Shown here: positions 58,611-64,000 of the stretch, piece by piece
Position numbering within the stretch: position 1 is the first letter of the stretch
Layout of the letters: each line of letters begins with the position of its first letter
DNA from: Vibrio japonicus
Lineage (GTDB): Bacteria > Pseudomonadota > Gammaproteobacteria > Enterobacterales > Vibrionaceae
Direction: 5' to 3'
DNA: 64,000 bases
Assembly: GCF_024582835.1 (NCBI RefSeq)
Contig: NZ_CP102096.1
Span: 1,860,001 to 1,924,000 of the forward strand
Made by a program: the position numbers and the translations under genes
Notes under the pieces: model-generated
Told to the model about the DNA's origin: nothing
Seen by the model: the letters and a program-made list of their open reading frames with translations, nothing else
Databases searched by the model: none

Positions 58611-58646
58611 TACGAGATTAACTTTGGCACATGTCACAGTTCTAAC

Positions 58647-58660
58647 TTGATCTAAAACAA
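58647..58660 (+). promoter_or_regulatory. FNR-like site of nrfA
   Basis: TTGATCTAAAACAA matches TTGAT-N4-ATCAA at nine of ten positions. Its centre is about 39-48 bases before likely nrfA start sites, near the class II activator position. Confidence 0.7.
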
Positions 58661-58790
58661 TGATTGATTCCTCACCTCTTATTTTGTCCTAATATATTCA
58701 TTAGAATTTATAACAGTTCTCCAATTCTTTATTTTGATATAGCCAGTTCACAACGCTGTTTATAAAAATCAGAATCATGGAGATAGCACT

Positions 58791-60218
58791 GTGAAACAAT
58801 TGCACTGGATACTAAAATCCGCAGCGGCAATACTATTGTTGGCGAGCTCAGTAATGAGCGCCGGCAGTTTAGCTGCGTCAGAAGAAAAAGGCTTAATCGA
58901 CCCACGTAACCAAGCTTACGAGCAAGACCACCCAGATCAATATCACTCTTGGAAGGCAACCTCAGAAAGCAAACACATTGAAGATGCACTCGCAGAAGAC
59001 CCAAACATGGTCATTATGTGGGCGGGTTACGGTTTTGCTAAAGACTACAACAAAGCACGTGGCCACTTTTATGCACTTGACGATGTGCGACAAACTTTGC
59101 GTACTGGCGGTCCAACCGATGGTAACTCAGGCCCAATGCCAATGGCGTGTTGGAGCTGTAAAAGTCCTGATGTTGGCCGCGTGATTGAAGAGCGCGGTGA
59201 AGATGGCTATTTCGAAGGTAAATGGGCACGTTTAGGTGACCAAATTGCCAACCCTATCGGCTGTGCTGACTGTCACGATACTGGCAGTGAAGCATTCAAA
59301 AAAGGTGAGCCTGCGCTTGCTCTGGCTAAGCCATACGTCGAACGAGCATTCCAAACGATCAATAAACCTTTTGACAAACAATCACGTTTGGATCAACAAG
59401 CGTCTGTGTGTGGCCAATGTCACGTGGAATACTACTTCACTGGCCCAACAAAGGCTGTGAAGTTCCCTTGGGATATGGGTACCAGCGTAAACGATATGGA
59501 AAAATACTACGACGCACTCAACTTCAGCGACTGGACACACAAAGTATCGAAAGCGCCAATGCTTAAAGCACAGCACCCTGGCTACGAGACATGGCGAGAC
59601 GGCATCCACGGTAAAAACAAAGTGGTATGTGTTGATTGCCATATGCCGAAAGTAACCAAAGAAGATGGCACTGTTTATACCGACCATAAAATCGGCAATC
59701 CATTTGACCGCTTCGAAGATACGTGTGCCAACTGCCATACCCAGTCGAAAGACCAGCTTCGTGAAGTGGTTTCTTCACGCAAAGCTCAAGTACTCAACAT
59801 GAAGCTAACGGCGGAAAAACAAATCGTTGCGGCTCACTTTGAGGCTGGCGCGGCTTGGGATGCTGGAGCAACTGAAGCTGAAATGGCTGACATTCTCCAA
59901 GACATCCGCCACGCACAATGGCGCTGGGACTACGCGATCGCTTCTCATGGTATCCACATGCATGCACCTGAAGTCGCACTAGAAGTACTTGGTACAGCCG
60001 TCGACAGAGCGGCAGATGCGCGAACTAAACTGGTTCGACTATTAGCGACTAAAGGCGTTACGGAAGCAGTAGAATTGCCAGACATCTCGACCAAAGAGAA
60101 AGCACAACAAGCGTTGGGTATGGATATGGACAGTATGAATACTGAGAAGAAACACTTCCTTGAAACGGTTGTTCCTGAGTGGGAAAAAGCAGCAAAAATT
60201 CGTGAATCAAGCTACTAA
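58791..60218 (+). CDS. nrfA: Ammonia-forming cytochrome c nitrite reductase NrfA
   Basis: NrfA (475 residues) is the periplasmic pentahaem enzyme that reduces nitrite to ammonia with six electrons. It has a signal peptide, the special lysine-ligated catalytic haem site CWSCK near residue 122, and four CxxCH sites (CADCH, CGQCH, CVDCH, CANCH). The calcium and active-site region '[19 protein letters not shown]' is conserved. It is transcribed alone, divergent from nrfB, and ends in a bidirectional terminator. Confidence 0.98.
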   Translation: MKQLHWILKSAAAILLLASSVMSAGSLAASEEKGLIDPRNQAYEQDHPDQYHSWKATSESKHIEDALAEDPNMVIMWAGYGFAKDYNKARGHFYALDDVRQTLRTGGPTDGNSGPMPMACWSCKSPDVGRVIEERGEDGYFEGKWARLGDQIANPIGCADCHDTGSEAFKKGEPALALAKPYVERAFQTINKPFDKQSRLDQQASVCGQCHVEYYFTGPTKAVKFPWDMGTSVNDMEKYYDALNFSDWTHKVSKAPMLKAQHPGYETWRDGIHGKNKVVCVDCHMPKVTKEDGTVYTDHKIGNPFDRFEDTCANCHTQSKDQLREVVSSRKAQVLNMKLTAEKQIVAAHFEAGAAWDAGATEAEMADILQDIRHAQWRWDYAIASHGIHMHAPEVALEVLGTAVDRAADARTKLVRLLATKGVTEAVELPDISTKEKAQQALGMDMDSMNTEKKHFLETVVPEWEKAAKIRESSY

Positions 60219-60230
60219 TTAAACTCACGT

Positions 60231-60257
60231 AAAAAACCGGCAAATCGCCGGTTTTTT
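60231..60257. terminator. Bidirectional terminator between nrfA and nrfG
   Basis: AAAAAACCGGC pairs with GCCGGTTTTTT around a 5-base loop, with poly-A and poly-T ends between convergent genes. Confidence 0.93.
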
Positions 60258-60277
60258 TTGTCTCTGTTGGTTCAGGT

Positions 60278-60820
60278 TTACGTTCTATTTAACCTCAGCT
60301 GTTTCGCTTGGTTCAATGAATGAATAACCGATACTCGGTCTAAATCTTGGTGTTGAGAATCGAGCATCCGCGTCCAAACCTCAATCGCCTGCTGATAACG
60401 TGAACTGACAAAATGGTCGCTGGCTATCAAGGACAATGCCGTAAGGTTATTCTCATCCAACGCCAAAGCTTGATCCAGAAGCTCAGTCACGGCTGGGAGC
60501 ATTTGCTGCTTATTGAGGTAATACAACACCATCGCTTTCGCTGACAATTGGCTGGCTGTTGGCTGTTCACTTAAACGTAGCGCGTAGTCAAAGCAGGTCA
60601 ACGCGGATGTAAAGTCCTGCTCGTTGATATACCCATGACCTAGCTGGAACCACAAATCCGCTTGATTTGGGTCTTGCTTGAGTTTTCCTTGAATCTCTAA
60701 CATCTGCTGATCGTGACTCAATACCTGACTTTCTAGCACCAACTCTTCGGGCGGAGAACCGCGCAACCAAAGAAATATCGGCATAGCCAAAACAACGCCA
60801 ACCATCACCACTTTGTTCAT
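60278..60820 (-). CDS. nrfG: TPR haem-attachment subunit NrfG-like protein
   Basis: This 180-residue protein has an N-terminal membrane anchor (VVMVGVVLAMPIFLWLRG) and tetratricopeptide repeats ('PNQADLWFQLGHGYINEQD', 'LSAKAMVLYYLNKQQ'). It resembles NrfG and the C-terminal part of CcmI, which hold the C terminus of NrfA during haem attachment. It is separated from the rest of the nrf operon by the oppositely oriented nrfA, and must have its own promoter. Confidence 0.85.
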   Translation of the reverse strand: MNKVVMVGVVLAMPIFLWLRGSPPEELVLESQVLSHDQQMLEIQGKLKQDPNQADLWFQLGHGYINEQDFTSALTCFDYALRLSEQPTASQLSAKAMVLYYLNKQQMLPAVTELLDQALALDENNLTALSLIASDHFVSSRYQQAIEVWTRMLDSQHQDLDRVSVIHSLNQAKQLRLNRT

Positions 60821-60907
60821 GAAGCGAGCCCCTGAGGTATTTCATCATTAAGGAGGCAGTATAACGTGGTAGGATAACCATATCTTTGATCCAGCAATAG
60901 TTATCAC

Positions 60908-61258
60908 ATGATGAAGAAAAACGTGGTCCCATCCCAGGAAACTCAGCAAGAAGCGACGAAGATTGCCAACGCGACACAAAGACCAGGCCAAACAAAAGAG
61001 CAAACGAGACTGATCGCCCAGGGCATTGAAAAAGGCATTGCTTTGTATAAAAAGCAGCAAAAAGAGAAAGCGCGTCTGGCAGATAAAGCGAAGAAAAAAG
61101 CACAAAGAGAAAAGCGTGCCGAACAGCAAAGCATCGAAAGCACGCCGTCTGAACCAGCGGCTTCAAATTCAGAAAGTGTGAAAGCTCCTATCTTGCCTTG
61201 GGCACTGTTAGCGCTAAGCTGGGTCGGCTTCATCGTTTATATCATGCAGACTCAATAA
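60908..61258 (+). CDS. DUF2956-type tail-anchored protein
   Basis: This 116-residue protein has an ATG at 60908; a second Met follows at once. Residues ~5-85 are highly charged and helical ('GIEKGIALYKKQQKEKARLA', lysine-rich), and the C terminus is a single membrane helix ('ILPWALLALSWVGFIVYIMQ'). It looks like a DUF2956 member, a family of unknown function in gammaproteobacteria. The topology suggests a cytoplasmic coiled coil anchored by its tail. Confidence 0.75.
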   Translation: MMKKNVVPSQETQQEATKIANATQRPGQTKEQTRLIAQGIEKGIALYKKQQKEKARLADKAKKKAQREKRAEQQSIESTPSEPAASNSESVKAPILPWALLALSWVGFIVYIMQTQ

Positions 61259-61292
61259 TCCGCTTATACATCACAGATAAAGTAAGCCATAA

Positions 61293-61323
61293 AAAATCGC
61301 GTCAATATCCTTGCCGCGATTTT
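61293..61323. terminator. Terminator between the DUF2956 gene and the winged-helix gene
   Basis: AAAATCGCG pairs with CGCGATTTT around a 13-base loop. Six T residues follow on the minus strand; the plus-strand run is shorter. The genes on either side are convergent. Confidence 0.65.
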
Positions 61324-61363
61324 ATACGTTATGCACTTTAACAATGGTCCCAATCAGCGAAAG

Positions 61364-61660
61364 CTAAATAACTCGAGCATCAAACCCTAAACTCGCAGCA
61401 ATATCAGACTCTCTATCAAGAACCCACTGACTATCAAATGGTCCCCAGTCAGAAAGTTGATAATAGCCATCATTATGCCGACGGCCATCTTGAACAAACA
61501 TCAGCTCAATGCCGATACCTGGTAACGCTTTTATGACGTCTTGAATTGTGCGGCGTGGCCAACCTGTTTTCTCAATCAGTTTGGGTACATTTGGTCTTTC
61601 TAAACTCTCTACGAGTAACGCTAGATAAAGTCGCCTTGCAAAAACAGGACTCAATTCCAT
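61364..61660 (-). CDS. Small winged-helix protein
   Basis: This 98-residue protein has a recognisable winged helix-turn-helix ('PNVPKLIEKTGWPRRTIQDV' followed by 'IKALPGIGIELMFVQDGRRH'), probably of the HTH_43 family. It has no second domain, so any ligand is unknown. It stands alone on the minus strand and is divergent from yffB-dapE. The 201-base gap upstream carries a plus-strand sigma70 promoter for yffB. Confidence 0.75.
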   Translation of the reverse strand: MELSPVFARRLYLALLVESLERPNVPKLIEKTGWPRRTIQDVIKALPGIGIELMFVQDGRRHNDGYYQLSDWGPFDSQWVLDRESDIAASLGFDARVI

Positions 61661-61794
61661 TGATACCTCCTATAAATTTCTAACGACATTATTTCTGTTT
61701 TCTAAGCCAGCGTGTTGCGTTTGATCAATAACTCTACGATCCTCATCGGCCATAGCAGCAATTATTTGTAAATGGAAATATCCTCATCGCACTT

Positions 61795-61823
61795 TTGTCA
61801 CTTTTCATAGTTCCTGATAGGAT
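61795..61823 (+). promoter_or_regulatory. Sigma70-type promoter of yffB-dapE
   Basis: TTGTCA and TAGGAT are separated by 17 bases. The -10 element ends 38 bases before the yffB start, which has an AAGG ribosome site. Confidence 0.6.
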
Positions 61824-61861
61824 GCAGACATAAATAAAATGTCACTTTCTAAGGTTTATCT

Positions 61862-62209
61862 ATGACAATCACCATGTACGGCATCCCAAACTGCGACACC
61901 ATCAAAAAAGCAAAGAAATGGCTAGAAGCTGAAGGTGTCGAATACCAGTTTCATGACTACCGTAAACAAGGCGTAGACAAAGCAATGGTGGAAACATTTT
62001 GTCAGCAACTGGGGTGGGAAAACGTTCTAAACAAGCGCGGTACGACTTATCGTCAGCTAACACAAGAGCAAAAAGACAACCTGAATGAAGCCAACGCGAT
62101 TGAGTTACTGGTTGAACAGCCAGCGATGATCAAGCGCCCTATTCTTGTTTCAGGTGGTGATTACCACCTAGGTTTCAAAGCCGACCAATACGCCGCCATT
62201 TTTTCATAA
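61862..62209 (+). CDS. yffB: ArsC/Spx-family protein YffB
   Basis: This 115-residue protein has a thioredoxin-like fold of the arsenate-reductase family, with a single N-terminal Cys ('MYGIPNCDTIKKAKKWLEAE') and 'PAMIKRPILVSGGDYHLGF' at the C terminus. YffB is thought to be a glutathione-dependent thiol reductase; its substrate is unknown. It lies 21 bases upstream of dapE, as in E. coli. Confidence 0.92.
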   Translation: MTITMYGIPNCDTIKKAKKWLEAEGVEYQFHDYRKQGVDKAMVETFCQQLGWENVLNKRGTTYRQLTQEQKDNLNEANAIELLVEQPAMIKRPILVSGGDYHLGFKADQYAAIFS

Positions 62210-62230
62210 TTTTTCGTAAGGATTTCAAGG

Positions 62231-63364
62231 ATGACAGATAGCCCAACTCTGGCTCTCGCAAAATATTTAATCAGCCGCCAATCGGTAACACCTGAAGATG
62301 CTGGCTGCCAAGATGCAATGATCGAACGCCTAAAAGCGCTTGGTTTTGAAATTGAAGTGATGGTGTTTGAAGACACAACAAACTTCTGGGCACGACGTGG
62401 TACCGAAGCGCCACTTTTCGCTTTTGCAGGCCACACCGATGTGGTACCCGTTGGTAAGCTGGAACTGTGGGATACCCATCCTTTTGAACCAACGGTTAAA
62501 GATGGATTCTTACACGGCCGTGGCGCAGCAGACATGAAAGGCTCACTCGCGAGTATGATTGTCGCAGTAGAACAATTCATCGCAGAAAACCCAGACCACA
62601 AAGGCTCAATTGGCTTTCTTATCACATCCGATGAAGAAGGCCCATTCATCAACGGTACGGTGCGCGTCGTCGAGGCACTGATGGCTCGCGGTGAAAACAT
62701 CGACATGTGTATTGTTGGCGAGCCTTCAAGCACGGAAGTTGTCGGTGACGTAGTGAAAAACGGCCGCCGTGGTTCGATCACTGGTGATTTAACAGTAAAA
62801 GGCGTGCAAGGTCATGTGGCCTACCCTCACTTGGCGAGAAACCCAATTCACCAGTCCTTACTTGCTATCCATGAGTTGGCGACAACGGAGTGGGATCAAG
62901 GAAATGATTACTTTCCACCGACCAGTTTCCAAATCCCGAACGTTCATGCAGGCACTGGCGCATCCAACGTCATTCCAGGTGAATTTAACGTCCAGTTCAA
63001 CCTGCGTTTTAGCACCGAGCTTAACAATGACACGATTGTAAAACGTGTGACTGAAACGCTCGACAAGCATGATTTGGATTACGAACTTAAGTGGACTTTC
63101 AATGGTGACCCGTTCTTAACCGATACTGGTGCACTGCTTGATGCGGTGGTAGAAGCCGTTGACTCGGTTAACCAAACTAAACCCGCTCTGCTTACCACAG
63201 GTGGCACTTCAGATGGTCGATTTATCGCTCGTATGGGCGGTCAGGTTGTTGAACTTGGCCCAGTAAACGCCACCATTCACAAAGTGAACGAATGTGTGAA
63301 TATTGATGATCTTGAAAAGCTCACCAAGATGTATCAAAAAACGTTAGAGAACCTACTGGCGTGA
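62231..63364 (+). CDS. dapE: Succinyl-diaminopimelate desuccinylase DapE
   Basis: DapE (377 residues) is the di-zinc hydrolase that makes LL-diaminopimelate for lysine and peptidoglycan. Metal ligands are His68 in '[11 protein letters not shown]' and Asp in '[14 protein letters not shown]'; the catalytic Glu lies in '[11 protein letters not shown]'. The C-terminal His in '[13 protein letters not shown]' completes the site. It is followed after two bases by a peptidase gene on the same strand. Confidence 0.98.
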   Translation: MTDSPTLALAKYLISRQSVTPEDAGCQDAMIERLKALGFEIEVMVFEDTTNFWARRGTEAPLFAFAGHTDVVPVGKLELWDTHPFEPTVKDGFLHGRGAADMKGSLASMIVAVEQFIAENPDHKGSIGFLITSDEEGPFINGTVRVVEALMARGENIDMCIVGEPSSTEVVGDVVKNGRRGSITGDLTVKGVQGHVAYPHLARNPIHQSLLAIHELATTEWDQGNDYFPPTSFQIPNVHAGTGASNVIPGEFNVQFNLRFSTELNNDTIVKRVTETLDKHDLDYELKWTFNGDPFLTDTGALLDAVVEAVDSVNQTKPALLTTGGTSDGRFIARMGGQVVELGPVNATIHKVNECVNIDDLEKLTKMYQKTLENLLA

Positions 63365-63366
63365 TC

Positions 63367-64000
63367 ATGACTCCAGAGCAACTTACTGGCAAAGTTTCCA
63401 CCCATTTGGTGGAAACTTTATTTGGGCAAAAAGCGTTCCTTGTTCATCCAAAAGTCGTGACGGATTTGCTTGCTCTTAAAGAAGCCGCTACCCAAGCGGG
63501 TTTTAACTTGAACATCGCGAGTGGTTTTCGTGATTTTGACCGCCAGATGTCTATTTGGAATCGTAAAATGTCTGGCGATGCGCCCGTTCTGGATAAAGAG
63601 AGCCAACCGTTGGACATCAGCCTTCTTTCCGATCAGGAAAAAGTGATGGCGATTTTACGTTGGTCAGCACTTCCGGGAGGCAGCCGCCATCATTGGGGCA
63701 CGGACTTCGACCTGTTTGATCGCAATAGCCTGCCAGAAGGTGTCACTCTGCAACTTGAACCTTGGGAATACTTATCTGGCCACCAGCTCAACTTTTACAC
63801 ATGGTTGAAAGATCACTTGTCGGATTTTGGATTTTTCTTTCCCTATCAAGGAAACAATGACGGTGTCGCGTTTGAACCTTGGCACATTAGCCATAAAAAG
63901 GCGGCAGACCATTGCTTGACTGAACTCACGCTCGATAACTTGCGATATGAAATTGAATCCAGCGACTTATTAGGTAAAGAAGTGGTTCTGGCTGAGCTAG
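63367..64000 (+). CDS. VanY-like M15 D-Ala-D-Ala carboxypeptidase (partial, 3' end missing)
   Basis: The ATG at 63367 follows the dapE stop by two bases and the frame stays open for 211 codons to the window edge. It contains the M15B motifs 'IASGFRDFDRQMSIWNRKM', the zinc pair in 'SRHHWGTDFDLFD' (His and Asp six residues apart), and the third ligand in 'AFEPWHISH'. No signal peptide is evident at the N terminus, so cytoplasmic or non-classical location is possible. It probably trims D-Ala from peptidoglycan peptides and is coupled to dapE. Confidence 0.88.
   Translation, partial: MTPEQLTGKVSTHLVETLFGQKAFLVHPKVVTDLLALKEAATQAGFNLNIASGFRDFDRQMSIWNRKMSGDAPVLDKESQPLDISLLSDQEKVMAILRWSALPGGSRHHWGTDFDLFDRNSLPEGVTLQLEPWEYLSGHQLNFYTWLKDHLSDFGFFFPYQGNNDGVAFEPWHISHKKAADHCLTELTLDNLRYEIESSDLLGKEVVLAEL

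Larger units (their letters stand above)
58297..58790. promoter_or_regulatory. Divergent nrfB / nrfA control region
   Basis: This is the longest non-coding stretch in the window (494 bases), AT-rich and with no gene I can support. It contains a NarP-type palindrome (58595-58610), an FNR-like site (58647-58660) and a TATTTT or TAATAT -10 candidate for nrfA near 58680-58695. I see no clear promoter for nrfB in the half next to it (58297-58560). Confidence 0.7.

Noticed and set aside
1..64000. Mobile elements, prophage, CRISPR arrays, toxin-antitoxin pairs or defence islands
   Set aside because: I looked for transposase-like frames, terminal repeats, regular spacers and small gene pairs and saw none. 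The gene order is that expected of a Vibrio core chromosome.

Overview
The window is an ordinary chromosomal stretch of a Vibrio, probably from the parahaemolyticus/harveyi/alginolyticus side of the genus. Three things point there: a polar-flagellar cluster of the Vibrio type (three tandem flagellins, flaG, fliD, flaI, fliS, flrABC, fliE to flhB); a truA-accD-folC-dedD-cvpA-purF block with a large acidic FimV next to it; and a divergent nrfA/nrfBCDE locus. I see no insertion sequence, prophage, integron, CRISPR array, rRNA or tRNA gene. Almost every base lies in a recognisable gene or in a short, regulated intergenic space.

Layout. (a) 1-3189, minus: the visible part of a very large membrane regulator (periplasmic propeller, Y_Y_Y domain, one membrane helix, degenerate kinase-like ATPase, AraC-type DNA-binding domain) that runs off the left edge. 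(b) 3400-6031: zinc uptake, znuA divergent from znuCB around a palindromic Zur-type site. (c) 6052-18365, minus: purF, cvpA, dedD, folC, accD, truA, fimV, asd, pdxB, with a PurR operator ahead of cvpA-purF. (d) 18464-19831, minus: fabB and its long 3' UTR, which holds a structured RNA matching the position of the FarS small RNA. (e) 19960-26654: mnmC, yfcL, epmC, a TRIC-family channel, aroC, prmB and smrB. (f) 26665-51440, minus: 24.8 kb of flagellar genes, transcribed in the order flaF-flaB-flaA-flaG-fliD-flaI-fliS-flrA-flrB-flrC-fliE-F-G-H-I-J-K-L-M-N-O-P-Q-R-flhB. (g) 51557-53058: a DyP peroxidase (yfeX) and a DUF2919 membrane protein (yfeZ-like). (h) 53183-60820: periplasmic ammonia-forming nitrite reductase with its electron-transfer partners and haem-attachment proteins. 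(i) 60908-64000: a DUF2956 protein, a small winged-helix protein, yffB, dapE and a truncated VanY-like peptidase.

How the parts work together. The flagellar region carries its own regulatory cascade. FlrA (sigma54 activator) and the FlrB/FlrC two-component pair lie between the filament genes and the basal-body/export genes. I can read good sigma54 -24/-12 elements ahead of flrB, fliE and fliK and FliA (sigma28)-type promoters ahead of all three flagellins, so the class II, III and IV layers are visible in the DNA. The nrf region has a perfect NarP-type 7-2-7 palindrome and an FNR-like site between nrfA and nrfB, as expected for an anaerobic respiratory system induced by nitrite or nitrate.

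I did not find a clearly new system. The most interesting items are the tRNA-like fold in the fabB 3' UTR, the degenerate kinase-AraC fusion, the FliD insertion with a duplicated tryptophan motif, a nested inverted repeat ahead of yfeX, a G9 tract inside nrfE, the NPEH site in FlhB, and an inverted repeat that embeds the flrB sigma54 promoter.
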